Positions 53,796 to 63,680 of a stretch of DNA of 64,000 bases are shown here, in pieces (the first letter of the stretch is position 1; each line of letters starts with the position of its first letter). The DNA is from Brevundimonas sp. Leaf363 (GTDB lineage Bacteria > Pseudomonadota > Alphaproteobacteria > Caulobacterales > Caulobacteraceae). A program made the position numbers and the translations under genes. Under the pieces are notes generated by a model that made no database searches, had not been told where the DNA came from, and saw only the letters and a program-made list of their open reading frames with translations. The DNA lies in assembly GCF_001424025.1 (NCBI RefSeq), contig NZ_LMPZ01000002.1, positions 604,714-668,713 of the forward strand. The letters run 5' to 3'.

Positions 53796-55097
53796 TTACC
53801 ACCGGCGCTCGAAGCGCCGCCTCAGGAAGATCGCGGCGGCGTTCATCACCACCATGAAGGCCAGCAGCACCAGGATGGCCGCGGCGGTGCGTTCGTGGAA
53901 GGCGCGCTCGGACGCGTTCTCCCAGATGTAGATCAGCGAGGGCAGGGCGCCGACGGGCTGGTCGATCGCCGCGGGCACGCCGGGAATGAAGCTGACCATG
54001 CCGATCAGCAGCAGCGGCGCGGTCTCGCCCAGAGCATGCGCCATGGAAATGATGGCGCCCGTCATGACGCCGGGCATCGCCAGCGGCAGGACGTGATGGA
54101 AGACGGTCTGGGTCTTGGACGCGCCCATGGCCAGGGCGGCCTCGCGGATCGAAGGCGGCACGGCCCGCAGCGACGACCGGGTGGCGATGATCAGCGTCGG
54201 CAGGGCCATCAGCGCCAGGACCAGCCCGCCCACGATCGGGCTGGCGCGGGGCAGGTGCATCCAGTTGATGAACAGCGCCAGGCCCAGCAGGCCGTAGACG
54301 ATGGACGGCACGGCGGCCAGGTTGTTGATGTTGACCTCGACGATGTCGGTCAGCCGGCCCTTGGGCGCGAACTCCTCCAGCCAGACCGCCGCGCCGACCC
54401 CGACCGGAATTGCGATCCCGGCGGTGACCAGCAGCATCAGGGCCGACCCGATCACGGCGCCCAAGACGCCGGCGATCTCCGGCTGGGTCGAATCGCCGTT
54501 GGTGAACAGGGCGGTGTTCAGGCCCGACTTGACCGCGCCGTCGGCCTGCAGCCGGTCCAGCGCGTCGAGCTGGGCGTCGTTCAGGCGGCGCTGGTCCGAC
54601 GGTGTCGAGCGCTGGATTTCGTGCTTCAGATACAGGTCCGCGTCGTCCGACACGGGCGCGGTGACCTGCACCGTCTGGCCGATCAGCGCCGGGTTCTTCG
54701 TGACCATCCCGGCCGCGATGAACTTCAGCTCCGACGACAGCAGGCTCTTCATCTCGACCGCGCGTGTGTCCTCGGCGTCGTCCTGCACGCCCCAACGCTT
54801 CAGGATCTGCTGCGAGACCATCAGCTCGTAGTTGGCGCCGGCCGGATAGCTGCGGTCGATCCGCGCCGGATCCATGTAGACGGGCAGGGTGACCGAATGG
54901 GTCCAGAAGGCGGTGTGCCCCTGCTGGACGATCCGCCCCAGCAGGATGACCAGGAAGGCGATGGCGATGCCGATGGCCAGCCGACCATAGAATTTGAACC
55001 GCGCCTCGCGGGCGTGGCGGCGACGCAGGCTGGCCTCCAGCCGCGCGGGATCGCGCGGGCGGACGGCGCCGGCGATGGGGGCGGCGGCGTCAGTCAT
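53796..55097 (-). CDS. pstA: Phosphate ABC transporter permease PstA
   Basis: A 433-residue polytopic permease with an N-terminal membrane span ([18 protein letters not shown]) and a large periplasmic segment (about 60-200) before the permease core. The core has [18 protein letters not shown] and the [20 protein letters not shown] cytoplasmic loop (EAA motif). The protein is longer than E. coli PstA (about 296 residues), as in other alphaproteobacteria. Its start overlaps the pstC stop by 8 bp. Confidence 0.93.
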   Translation of the reverse strand: MTDAAAPIAGAVRPRDPARLEASLRRRHAREARFKFYGRLAIGIAIAFLVILLGRIVQQGHTAFWTHSVTLPVYMDPARIDRSYPAGANYELMVSQQILKRWGVQDDAEDTRAVEMKSLLSSELKFIAAGMVTKNPALIGQTVQVTAPVSDDADLYLKHEIQRSTPSDQRRLNDAQLDALDRLQADGAVKSGLNTALFTNGDSTQPEIAGVLGAVIGSALMLLVTAGIAIPVGVGAAVWLEEFAPKGRLTDIVEVNINNLAAVPSIVYGLLGLALFINWMHLPRASPIVGGLVLALMALPTLIIATRSSLRAVPPSIREAALAMGASKTQTVFHHVLPLAMPGVMTGAIISMAHALGETAPLLLIGMVSFIPGVPAAIDQPVGALPSLIYIWENASERAFHERTAAAILVLLAFMVVMNAAAIFLRRRFERRW

Positions 55098-56520
55098 ATT
55101 GCTCTCGGTACGCCTTGACGATGCGCTGGGCGACGATGTTCAGCACCAGGGTCGCCGCGAACAGGGTCAAGCCCAGGCCGAAGGCGGACAGGGTCTTGGC
55201 GCTGTCGAACTCCTGGTCGCCGGTCAGCAGGGTGACGATCTGGACGGTGACCGTGGTGACGGTGTCCAGCGGGTTCAGCGTCAGGTTGGCCGCCAGGCCC
55301 GCGGCCATGGTCACGATCATGGTCTCGCCGATGGCCCGCGACACAGCCAGCAGCAGGGCGCCGGCGACGCCGGGCAGGGCGGCGGGCATCAGCACCCGGG
55401 CGATGGTCTCCGACTGGGTCGCGCCCATCGCATAGGAGCCGTCGCGCAGCGACTGCGGCACCGCGTTCAGGATGTCGTCTGACAGCGAGCTGACGAAGGG
55501 GATCAGCATGATGCCCATGACGCCGCCGGCCGTCAGGGCCATCTGGTTCTGGACCAGCATCAGATACTGGCCGATCCCGTCCAGCGGCCCGCCGGCCAGC
55601 AGGGCGCCCAGGTCATTGAAGGCGACGCGCAGGGTCGGCCCGACGGTCAGAGCGGCGAAGAAGCCGTAGACCACGGTCGGCACGCCGGCCAAAACCTCCA
55701 GCACCGGCTTGACCACCGCGCGCGTCAGCGATCCGGCGTACTCCGACAGGTAGATGGCGCTCATCAGACCGATCGGCGCCGCGACGGCCATGGCGATCAG
55801 CATGATCAGGAAGGTGCCGGCGAACAGCGGCACGGCTCCGAACGCGCCCGACGACCCGACCTGATCGGCGCGAATGGCGATCTGGGGGCTCCACTGCGTC
55901 CCGAACAGGAACTCGGCGATCGGCACGGCCTGGAAGAAGCGGAAACTGTCCCACGCCAGCGAGGCGATGATGCCGATGGTGGTGATGATCGCCACGGCGG
56001 CGCAGGCGAACAGCAGGCCGAAAATCCAGCCCTCGACCCGGTTGCGCGCGCGCAGGTTCGGCCGCAGCCGCGACAGGGCGATCAGCCCGCCCAGCAGGCC
56101 CAGCAGCACGACCGCCAGGACGCCCGCGCCCGAGATCGTGCTCTCGATCCTGTGCGCCCGCGCGCCCTCGGAGCGCAGGGCGGGGGCCAGCTCGCCCTCC
56201 CAGATCTGCAGCGGCTCGGCCCCGGCGGCGACGCGCTCGGCGTCGGCCAGGAAGGCTTCGCGTTCAAAGGGCTCAAGCGCGCTGACGGCGGCCGGCGAAC
56301 CGGACTCCATCATGGTGTTCTTCACCGGACCGCCGAAGACGAGCAGCACGATGACGACCAGCAGGGCCGGGGCCAGCGCCCAGATCATGGCGTAAGCGCC
56401 GTGGTACCCGGGGCGGGAGTGGGCGCTCTGGCCCACGGCGCGCCGCGTCGCCAGCCGGCGACCGGCGACGAAGGCGATCGCGCCCAGAATGGCGCTCAGA
56501 AGCAGCAGCAACCAGATCAT
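55090..56520 (-). CDS. pstC: Phosphate ABC transporter permease PstC
   Basis: A 476-residue polytopic permease. A first membrane span lies at the start (IWLLLLLSAILGAIAF), a second after it, then a periplasmic segment, and the core has the EVLAGVPTVVYGFFAAL and DGSYAMGATQSETIARVLMPAAL loop (EAA motif). With PstA it forms the phosphate channel. Pho boxes lie just upstream (56609-56627), at the end of phoR. No pstS gene is seen in the window. Confidence 0.93.
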   Translation of the reverse strand: MIWLLLLLSAILGAIAFVAGRRLATRRAVGQSAHSRPGYHGAYAMIWALAPALLVVIVLLVFGGPVKNTMMESGSPAAVSALEPFEREAFLADAERVAAGAEPLQIWEGELAPALRSEGARAHRIESTISGAGVLAVVLLGLLGGLIALSRLRPNLRARNRVEGWIFGLLFACAAVAIITTIGIIASLAWDSFRFFQAVPIAEFLFGTQWSPQIAIRADQVGSSGAFGAVPLFAGTFLIMLIAMAVAAPIGLMSAIYLSEYAGSLTRAVVKPVLEVLAGVPTVVYGFFAALTVGPTLRVAFNDLGALLAGGPLDGIGQYLMLVQNQMALTAGGVMGIMLIPFVSSLSDDILNAVPQSLRDGSYAMGATQSETIARVLMPAALPGVAGALLLAVSRAIGETMIVTMAAGLAANLTLNPLDTVTTVTVQIVTLLTGDQEFDSAKTLSAFGLGLTLFAATLVLNIVAQRIVKAYREQYD

Positions 56521-56608
56521 GGAACTCTATCGGGGAGGGACCGACTCGTGATCGGCGCTCGCCGATGGCGCTCTTTGCCCGCGATTGGTCAGCGCTCTGC
56601 GACGCTTT

Positions 56609-56627
56609 GGTGACAGTTCTGTTACAG
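56609..56627 (-). promoter_or_regulatory. Pho box upstream of pstC
   Basis: Read on the minus strand, CTGTAAC-AGAA-CTGTCAC matches the PhoB consensus (CTGTCAT, four A/T-rich bases, CTGTCAT) as two direct repeats 11 bp apart. It lies 89-107 bp upstream of the pstC ATG and overlaps the phoR stop codon. Confidence 0.8.
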
Positions 56628-58001
56628 CGCAGGCGGGTCCTTCGCGCGCTCGTCCGCCATCGGTAACCAGGCGGTGAACACCGTGCCGCCGCCCGGCTTG
56701 CTCTCGACCGCCAGACCGCCGCGGTGGCGGTTCAGGATGTGCTTGACGATGGCCAGGCCCAGCCCGGTGCCCGAGCGTTCGCCGCTCTTCTGGCCCTCGA
56801 CGCGGAAGAACCGCTCGGTCAGTCGCGGCAAGCTTTCGCGGGCCATGCCGGGCCCCCGGTCGCGGATGGTGACGGCGGCGTAGCGCACGCCGGCCTCGCG
56901 GTCGGGCGTCAGCAGCGGCAGGCGGTTGCCCTCGATCGCGGCCGGCGCCGTCTCGTCCGGGCCCAGGCCGCCGCGCACCGACACTTCGACCACGCCGGGC
57001 GCGGGCGAATATTTGATGGCGTTGTCGACCAGGTTCTGGACGACCTGAATGATCTCGTCCCGATCCCCCAGCACCGTCACGCGCGCCGGCGCATCCAGTC
57101 TGATTTCGACGCCCTTGGCGCCGGAGAGCGGACTGACCGCATCGATCACGTCCGCCGCGGCGCGATCCAGGGCGGTGCGGCCCGACGGCGGGATGTGTTC
57201 GTTCAGCTCGATGCGGCTCAGCGACAGCAGGTCCGCGACCAGCCGCGCCATCCGGTCAGCCTGGGTCGCCATGATGTCCAGGAACCGGTCGCGCGCGATC
57301 GGATCGTCCTTGGCGTGACCGCGCAGCGTCTCGATGAAGCCTGACAGCGACGCCAGCGGCGTACGCAGTTCGTGGCTGGCGTTGGCCAGGAAGTCGACGC
57401 GCATCTGCTCCATTCGCCGCGCTTCGGTCTCGTCACGCAGCACCAGCAGGGCCCGCGATCCCTGCGCGTCCGGCAGCGGCCGCGTGCGCGCGCGCCAGCG
57501 GCGGTCCTGCACCCCGCCCGGCGCGAACTCGACGACCCGCTCCAGCCCGCCGAAAAGCGCCTCGTCGACGGCCTCCAGCACGTCGGGGTCGCGCACGGCC
57601 GTCAGCAGCAGGGCGCCTTCCTTGGGTATCCGCATCAACTCGCGCGCGGCCCGGTTCGCGAACAGGATGCGTCGCCGCGTCAGATAGTCGGGATCCTCGC
57701 CGGCGACGATCAGCACCGGGTCGTCCATGACCTCCAGCGCCTCCTCCAGCACCGTCGGGGCGTCCACGACGGCTTCGACGGCCGTCGCCGACGCCGCTTC
57801 CGCCAGGGGTCGCATCCGCATGCGCGCGACGCCGCCCAGCGCCAGGACCGTCACCGCCGCGGCGATGAACCACGACGCGCGCTCCGGCCAGACCAGGGCC
57901 AGGACGCCCAGCACCAGGGCCACGATGACCTCGACGCCCCACGCGCGCCACAGCGGTGAGAGGGAGGACGGCGCAACGGGGGAGGGGGCGGTTTCGGACA
58001 T
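56622..58001 (-). CDS. phoR: Phosphate regulon sensor histidine kinase PhoR
   Basis: A 459-residue sensor kinase with two membrane spans near the start (VEVIVALVLGVLALVW and WFIAAAVTVLALGG), a PAS-like region (about 90-200), the HisKA box NASHELRTPLASLSGF, N-box NLVDNAIKYSP and G-boxes DRGPGM and GTGLGLAIVKH. It phosphorylates PhoB. The ATG at 58001 is chosen; an in-frame ATG at 58097 has a better GGAGG site but would add 32 residues using A/T-rich codons. It is 101 bp upstream of pstC, ending in the Pho box. Confidence 0.92.
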   Translation of the reverse strand: MSETAPSPVAPSSLSPLWRAWGVEVIVALVLGVLALVWPERASWFIAAAVTVLALGGVARMRMRPLAEAASATAVEAVVDAPTVLEEALEVMDDPVLIVAGEDPDYLTRRRILFANRAARELMRIPKEGALLLTAVRDPDVLEAVDEALFGGLERVVEFAPGGVQDRRWRARTRPLPDAQGSRALLVLRDETEARRMEQMRVDFLANASHELRTPLASLSGFIETLRGHAKDDPIARDRFLDIMATQADRMARLVADLLSLSRIELNEHIPPSGRTALDRAAADVIDAVSPLSGAKGVEIRLDAPARVTVLGDRDEIIQVVQNLVDNAIKYSPAPGVVEVSVRGGLGPDETAPAAIEGNRLPLLTPDREAGVRYAAVTIRDRGPGMARESLPRLTERFFRVEGQKSGERSGTGLGLAIVKHILNRHRGGLAVESKPGGGTVFTAWLPMADERAKDPPAL

Positions 58002-58139
58002 ATATCTCTGGCTGCGCGGCGATTCTCGTGTCGCGCGATTCGTCTCTGATACCGCCTGCTTGCGGCGTTTAGACGACACAACAGACGTTTTCTTCATGTT
58101 CCTCCCTTAACGGTCGGCCCGCCTGCCAAGGGGGTTTGC

Positions 58140-60413
58140 TTGGGCGATCTGATCTACTGTCTTAGCGCTGAACACGACCTGCGGCTGGTCCTGGCCGCTG
58201 CTGTCGTGTGCCTGGGCGGCCTGGCTCTGGCCTACGAACGGCTGGGCGAAGCGATGCGCAGCCCCGCCGGTCCCCGTCGGCGGCGCGGCCTGGCGTTCGG
58301 CGCCGCACTAGCCGCCCTGGCGGTCTGGTGCACCCACTTCCTGGCCATGGTCGGATATCGGCCGGACCTGAACCTGAACTACGACGCGGCTCTGACCGTC
58401 GCCTCCTTTGTCATCATCGTCGGCGGCGCCTTGCTGGGCGTCGCCGTCGCTCGCGCCGGTTCCGGCTGGCCGTGGCGGGTGCTGGGCGCCCTGACCTTCA
58501 TGGGCGGCGTCTGCGCCATGCATTTCGTCGGCATGTACGCCGTCGCCACCGACCGCCCCCTCAGCTGGCATTTCCACGACGTCGGCGTGGCCGTCTGGGG
58601 CGGCATGGCCCTGGCCGCCGCCGCCGCCTGCGCCTCCCGGCTTGAGCGCTGGCGCGCGCCGACCGTGGTCGGCCTGGCCGTTCTGGCGATCTGCGTCCTC
58701 CACTTCGTGGCCATGAGCGGCCTCAACACCCCGGTGGTGACGGACGCCGGGCAGGGCGTCTCCAACACGGTCCTCCTGACCGGCGTCGCCGGCGGCCTGG
58801 CCCTGATCATCGTCTTCGGCGCGGCGGGCACGGCCGTCAGCGCCTGGATGCGTCTCAGCGCCATGGGCCAACTGCATCAGGCCATCGCGGCCATGCCCGA
58901 CGGTCTGGGCTTCTATGACAAGAACGACCGGCTGATGATCTGGAACGACCGCTACGCCGAGGTGAACCCCGAGGTGGCGCCTCACCTGCGTCGCGGCATT
59001 CGTTTCGAGGATTTGGTCCGCGTCGGCATGGGGCAGGATCTCTACGGCGAGGCTCTTGGTCGCGAAGAGGAATGGCTGGCGCGACGTCTGGCCCTGCGCG
59101 CGAGCGGCGACAGCGATTTCGAACAGCAACTGTCCGACGGCCGCTGGCTGCGGGTCAAGGATCGCCGTTCCAGCCGGGGCGGCACGGTGACGGTCTCCAC
59201 CGACATCACCCCTATGAAGCGCGACGCCATCGCCCTGGCCGAGGCGCGCGACGCGGCCGAGGCGGCCAACCACGCCAAGAGCCTGTTCCTGGCCAATATG
59301 AGCCATGAGATCCGCACGCCCCTGAACGGCGTGATCGGCCTGTCCCAGGCGCTGGCCCGCACCGACCTGGACGTGAACCAACGCCAGATGCTTGATCTGA
59401 TCCAGTCCTCCAGCCACACCCTGAAGGCGTTGCTCAGCGACATTCTCGACCTGGCCCGTGTCGAGTCCGGTCGGCTGGACATCGCCGACGAAGCCTTCGA
59501 CCTGGGCGAGGCGGTCGAGGAGGCGGCGCACCTGTACGCCGCCACGGCGCGCGAAAAGGGTCTGCAGTTCTTTGTCCAGATCGCGCCGGACGCCCGCGGC
59601 TGGATTCGCGGCGACATCGTCCGGGTCAAGCAGGTGCTGACCAACCTGATCTCCAACGCGGTCAAGTTCACCAGCCACGGCCTGGTCAGCCTGACGGTCG
59701 AGCGGATCGAGGCGGCCGAGGGCGCCACGCTGCGTTTCGCCGTCCAGGACACCGGCATCGGCTTCACAGAAGACCAGAAGTCGCGCCTCTTCGGCCGCTT
59801 CGAGCAGGCCGACGGCGCCATCACGCGCCAGTACGGCGGGTCGGGCCTGGGCCTGGCCATCTGCCAGCAGCTCAGCCTGATGATGGGCGGCGCACTGGAT
59901 TGCGAAAGCCAGCTGGGCGGCGGATCGACCTTCTTCCTGACCTTGCCGTTCCGCGCCGCCGAGGCGCCCGCGCCCGTCGTCCACGCCGAAGCGATGGAGG
60001 CCTCGCAGGGCACGACGCGCGTCCTGCTCGCCGACGACCACCCGACCAACCGCCGCGTGGTTGAACTGATCCTCCAGCCCTTCGACCTGGATCTGACCAT
60101 CGTCGAGAACGGTGCCGAGGCGGTCGCGGCCTTCCGTCAGCAGCCGTTCGATCTGGTCCTGATGGACATGCAGATGCCGGTCATGGACGGCCTGACGGCG
60201 ACGCAGGAAATCCGCCGGCACGAGGACGTGCTCGGCCTGGCCCGCACGCCTCTGGTGATGCTGACCGCCAACGCCCTGCCCGAACACGTCGCGGCGGGCC
60301 ATGCCGCCGGCGCCGACGGCCATCTGTCCAAGCCGTTCTCGGCCGAAGACCTGATCGCGCTGGTCGCCGACCCCATGAGCGCCCTGCGCGCCGCGCAGCC
60401 GTTGGCGGCGTAA
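58140..60413 (+). CDS. MHYT-domain hybrid sensor histidine kinase
   Basis: A 757-residue multidomain sensor. The N-terminal seven-span MHYT domain has three copies of the motif: THFLAMVGY, MHFVGMYAV and LHFVAMSGL. Then come a PAS domain (QAIAAMPDGLGFYDKNDRL), the HisKA box NMSHEIRTPLNGVIGLS, an ATPase region (NLISNAVKF, DTGIGF, GSGLGLAIC) and a C-terminal receiver with phosphorylated Asp in LVLMDMQMPVMDG. MHYT domains may bind copper and sense gases or redox. The start is a TTG with AAGGGGG upstream. It is divergent from phoR. Confidence 0.93.
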   Translation: MGDLIYCLSAEHDLRLVLAAAVVCLGGLALAYERLGEAMRSPAGPRRRRGLAFGAALAALAVWCTHFLAMVGYRPDLNLNYDAALTVASFVIIVGGALLGVAVARAGSGWPWRVLGALTFMGGVCAMHFVGMYAVATDRPLSWHFHDVGVAVWGGMALAAAAACASRLERWRAPTVVGLAVLAICVLHFVAMSGLNTPVVTDAGQGVSNTVLLTGVAGGLALIIVFGAAGTAVSAWMRLSAMGQLHQAIAAMPDGLGFYDKNDRLMIWNDRYAEVNPEVAPHLRRGIRFEDLVRVGMGQDLYGEALGREEEWLARRLALRASGDSDFEQQLSDGRWLRVKDRRSSRGGTVTVSTDITPMKRDAIALAEARDAAEAANHAKSLFLANMSHEIRTPLNGVIGLSQALARTDLDVNQRQMLDLIQSSSHTLKALLSDILDLARVESGRLDIADEAFDLGEAVEEAAHLYAATAREKGLQFFVQIAPDARGWIRGDIVRVKQVLTNLISNAVKFTSHGLVSLTVERIEAAEGATLRFAVQDTGIGFTEDQKSRLFGRFEQADGAITRQYGGSGLGLAICQQLSLMMGGALDCESQLGGGSTFFLTLPFRAAEAPAPVVHAEAMEASQGTTRVLLADDHPTNRRVVELILQPFDLDLTIVENGAEAVAAFRQQPFDLVLMDMQMPVMDGLTATQEIRRHEDVLGLARTPLVMLTANALPEHVAAGHAAGADGHLSKPFSAEDLIALVADPMSALRAAQPLAA

Positions 60414-60438
60414 GGCCTCTCTCGCGAAAGCGGCAGGC

Positions 60439-61839
60439 CTACCGCCCGCCGCCCTTCACCGCCGCGCCGAAGCTCTTCCAGCTCAGCTTCACGTCCGACA
60501 ACGCGCCGGCCCGGAACGCCCGGCCGGCGATCCACACCATGAACAGGGCGAACGCGAACATGCCCGCCATGGCGCCGATCACCTCGATCGTCGGCGGGTC
60601 CGACGGCATGCGCGCGATCATCAGGAACGGCGTGAACAGCGGAATCCAGGACAGGATCTTGATGACCGGCGCATCGGGCGTCTGAAGCGCCATCTGCATG
60701 GTGATCATCGGCACCACCAGGATCATCATGATCGGGCCCATCAGGGTCTGTGCGTCGCGCGGCGTCTCGCAGAAGCTGCCGATGGCGGCGAACAGCACCG
60801 CGTACATCATGTAGCCGCCGACCATGAAGGCCACGAACCAGGCCAGCATGCCGCCGCCCCACAGGATGTCGCCCACCATGGCCGCCTGCGTCGGGGCGAA
60901 GTTCGCCAGCGCCAAGGCGCCGATCAGGCCCCATCCGCCCAGCATGGTCAGGGTGACCAGCGCCACGCCGACCACCTTGCCCGTCAGGATTTCGGTCGCC
61001 GAGGCCGAGGACAGCAGCACTTCCAGGATCTTGTTCGACTTCTCTTCCATCACGCTGTTCAGCAGGATGGAGGCGCCGGTGATGATCAGCGACCACAGCA
61101 GGAAGCCGGAGGCCAGACCGATGATCGACGGCAGCTTGTCGCGGAACGACACTTGGCCGCCGCCCGCCGACTGCGGCGAGAACGCCTGCACGGTGGGGCG
61201 GAAATCCTCGGTCGCCTCGACCACCTGGGCGTCGATGCCGGCGGCCTCGAACACGGCCTTGCGGTTGTTGGCGGCCAGGGCGTCACGCACGAAGTCTTCC
61301 ACCGTGTCGTCCGTCGCGCGGTCGGTCCAGACGCGGGCGGACGGCTTGCCCGCGGCGTCGCGGGTCAAAAAGACGACCGCGTTCAGCGGCTGCGGCGCGT
61401 CGTCGCCCAGATGGCGGCGCACGGCGGCGTCCTGATCCGGCCCGGGCGCGGACGTGGCGATGTCGGCGGGCGCCGCGACCAGGCGCATCTTGGGCTTGGA
61501 CAGGGATGACAGGGCGCCTTGCGCCGCGCCGGCCCCCGCCGCCGGATTGGTCCCGGCGGGCGTGGCTTCGGCGGCCCTTTCGGCGGCCTCGCGCGCCCGT
61601 TCCTGACGGCGCTCCGCCTCGTTGGCCAGCGCGTCGCGCACGGCCTGCGCCAGACCTGTCGCCTGCGGGCCTTCCTCGACGATGGCCACCGCGCGCACCG
61701 GCTCTGACGATCGGATCAGCAGCGGCACCGCCCCGCCGATGACGGCGAAGGCGGGGAAAGCCAGCAGCGACAGCCAGAAGCCAACGGTGCGGGCGTAGGC
61801 CATGTATTCACGGCGCGCGATCAGCAGGGTGCGGTTCAT
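60439..61839 (-). CDS. ABC transporter permease (NatB/YhaP-like)
   Basis: A 466-residue ABC-2-type permease. A first span lies at about 20-40 (VGFWLSLLAFPAFAVIGGAV), a large periplasmic domain follows (about 60-230), and six further spans occupy the C-terminal half. It contains a low-complexity Ala/Glu/Arg run (EAERRQERAREAAERAAEA). NatB-like permeases export sodium or other substrates. The ATG at 61839 overlaps the stop of the ATPase gene (ATGA). Confidence 0.88.
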   Translation of the reverse strand: MNRTLLIARREYMAYARTVGFWLSLLAFPAFAVIGGAVPLLIRSSEPVRAVAIVEEGPQATGLAQAVRDALANEAERRQERAREAAERAAEATPAGTNPAAGAGAAQGALSSLSKPKMRLVAAPADIATSAPGPDQDAAVRRHLGDDAPQPLNAVVFLTRDAAGKPSARVWTDRATDDTVEDFVRDALAANNRKAVFEAAGIDAQVVEATEDFRPTVQAFSPQSAGGGQVSFRDKLPSIIGLASGFLLWSLIITGASILLNSVMEEKSNKILEVLLSSASATEILTGKVVGVALVTLTMLGGWGLIGALALANFAPTQAAMVGDILWGGGMLAWFVAFMVGGYMMYAVLFAAIGSFCETPRDAQTLMGPIMMILVVPMITMQMALQTPDAPVIKILSWIPLFTPFLMIARMPSDPPTIEVIGAMAGMFAFALFMVWIAGRAFRAGALSDVKLSWKSFGAAVKGGGR

Positions 61840-62786
61840 TGCGCGACCTCCGGCGTGGCCAACACTTCGGAAGGCGGCGTGCCCGTCAGGCTGATGAAAG
61901 CGTCGTGCAGCGTCGGCTCCTTCAGGGCGAAGCGGCGCACGTCCAGCCCGCCCAGGAAAGCCGCCTTCAGCGCCTCCTGGCCCGAGCCGGTCGGCGTCAT
62001 CGCGGCCTTCAGCACGCGCACATTGTCGTGGTCCGACAGCACCTCGACATCCGCCACGCCCGGCAGGCGGGCGACGGCGGCGGCCAGGATGGCGCCCTCC
62101 AGCTCCAGCCAGCGGGGCGCGGTCGCGCGGGCCTGATCGACCGTGCCCTCGAACGCCTTCTGGCCGCGCGCCAGCAGCACGACCTTGTCGCACAGACGCT
62201 CGGCGTGCTGCATGACGTGGGTGGAGAACAGGACCGTGGCGCCGTCGGCGGCGAGGCCCCGGATCATCGCCTCCAGCCCCTGCTGGTTCACCGGATCAAG
62301 GCCCGAGAAGGGTTCGTCGAGGATCACGAACTCCGGCTTGTGCACCACAGAGGCGATCAACTGGACCTTCTGGGCCATGCCCTTGGACAGGTCCTTCATC
62401 TTCTTTTTCTGCGAGGGGCCCAGGCCCTGTTCTTCCAGCATCAGCTTGGCGCGGCGGCGGCCCTCGGCGGACGGCAGGCCCTTCAGCGAGCCGAAGAAGG
62501 CGATGGCGTCCACCGGCGTCATCTTGCGGTAGAGGCCGCGCTCCTCGGGCAGGAAACCGATGCGGTTGCGCACCTTGCGGCCGTCGTCGGCGCCCAGGAT
62601 GGTCACGCGGCCGCTCGTGGCCGGCTGCAGGCCCAGGATCATGCGGATGGTGGAGGTCTTGCCCGCCCCGTTCGGCCCCAGGAAGCCGCAAATGGAGCCC
62701 TTCTCCACCTCGAAGCTGAGATCACGAACCGCCTGGAACTCGCCGTAACGCTTGCTCAGGCCATCCAGCGTCAACGCTGCCGGCAT
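61836..62786 (-). CDS. ABC transporter ATP-binding protein (NatA-like)
   Basis: A 316-residue ATPase with Walker A GPNGAGKTSTIRMIL, signature LSKGMAQKVQLIA (a departure from LSGGQ), Walker B FVILDEPFSGLD and H-loop FSTHVMQHA. The C-terminal 90 residues are the DUF4162-like extension (VARLPGVADVEVLSDHD) common to NatA proteins. It pairs with the permease downstream (ATGA overlap). Confidence 0.92.
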   Translation of the reverse strand: MPAALTLDGLSKRYGEFQAVRDLSFEVEKGSICGFLGPNGAGKTSTIRMILGLQPATSGRVTILGADDGRKVRNRIGFLPEERGLYRKMTPVDAIAFFGSLKGLPSAEGRRRAKLMLEEQGLGPSQKKKMKDLSKGMAQKVQLIASVVHKPEFVILDEPFSGLDPVNQQGLEAMIRGLAADGATVLFSTHVMQHAERLCDKVVLLARGQKAFEGTVDQARATAPRWLELEGAILAAAVARLPGVADVEVLSDHDNVRVLKAAMTPTGSGQEALKAAFLGGLDVRRFALKEPTLHDAFISLTGTPPSEVLATPEVAQ

Positions 62787-62864
62787 GTCGCCTCCCCCTA
62801 TTCTTGGAGCCAGCCTAGCAAGGGGCCGGTCTGCGCCGCCAGTCGAAACGGCGCCGGTGAGGCG

Positions 62865-63464
62865 TCAGGCCGCGCGAACCGAGAAGGTGCGCCCCAGCAC
62901 GCGCGTCGGATTGATCTGCACGCCCTTGCGCCGCACTTCGAAATGCAGGTGCGGGCCCGTGGAATAGCCGGTGGAGCCGACCAGGCCGATGCGCTGGTCC
63001 GCCACGATCTCCATGCCGGAGCCGACGTCCACGCGGCTCAGATGGCCGTAAAGGGTCGTCATGCCGTTGGGGTGACGAACCTCGATGAAGTTGCCGTATC
63101 CGCCCGCGTCATAGCCGGCGCGCAGCACCACGCCCTCGGCGGCGGCGAAGACGCCGGTGCCGGTCGGGGCGGCGATGTCCACACCCTTGTGCATCCGCAC
63201 GCGGCCTTCGCCGGCCAGTTCGCGCGCACCGAAGTTGGAGTTGATCGCGTGCTGGCGCACCGGCGCATCGAAGACGATCTGGCGCAGCACCGGCCCGGCA
63301 GGCGCAGCCACGGCCTGGATCGGCGCGTCGACGGGCGCGACGCTGGCCTCCGCCGGCAGCGTCACGGGTGAGGCGGCCATGGCCAGCAGGGCGGCGGTCA
63401 CCAGCGCGACGCTCTGGCCGGTGTGGATCAGGATCGAACGAGGGGTCGGCGCAACGCGTCGCAT
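62865..63464 (-). CDS. M23 family metallopeptidase
   Basis: A 199-residue exported protein with an N-terminal hydrophobic signal (SVALVTAALLAMAASP). The LytM domain has INSNFGARELAGEGRVRMHKGVDIAAPTG split as R-x-H-x-G-x-D, and GPHLHFEVRRKG (H-L-H). All zinc ligands appear present, in contrast to the HLC protein at 15946-16785. It likely cleaves peptidoglycan cross-links or activates an amidase. It is followed by the NatAB pair on the same strand. Confidence 0.9.
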   Translation of the reverse strand: MRRVAPTPRSILIHTGQSVALVTAALLAMAASPVTLPAEASVAPVDAPIQAVAAPAGPVLRQIVFDAPVRQHAINSNFGARELAGEGRVRMHKGVDIAAPTGTGVFAAAEGVVLRAGYDAGGYGNFIEVRHPNGMTTLYGHLSRVDVGSGMEIVADQRIGLVGSTGYSTGPHLHFEVRRKGVQINPTRVLGRTFSVRAA

Positions 63465-63680
63465 TCGGCGGCGTCTCCGTCTTGAGCGCTAAGGGGATGG
63501 AAGCGCGACAGACCGGGGCCGCCAGCGCGATGACCGGCGTTCTAAGGATCGGTGGGGCGACTTTGGGGCAGGTGCGGGTGGCGGAAGGTCGCACCAGGGG
63601 AACCCTGGCGCGAAGGACGGCGAGGCGGACGATGGGCGAGGCGCGGTTGCAGGGGCGTCCGCGCCTCGACCCGGCCGCCC

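Noticed and set aside
61839..63371. Open frame of 510 codons on the + strand opposite the NatA and M23 genes
   Set aside because: Shadow of two well-recognised minus-strand genes; composition is Gln/His/Arg-rich as in antisense frames.
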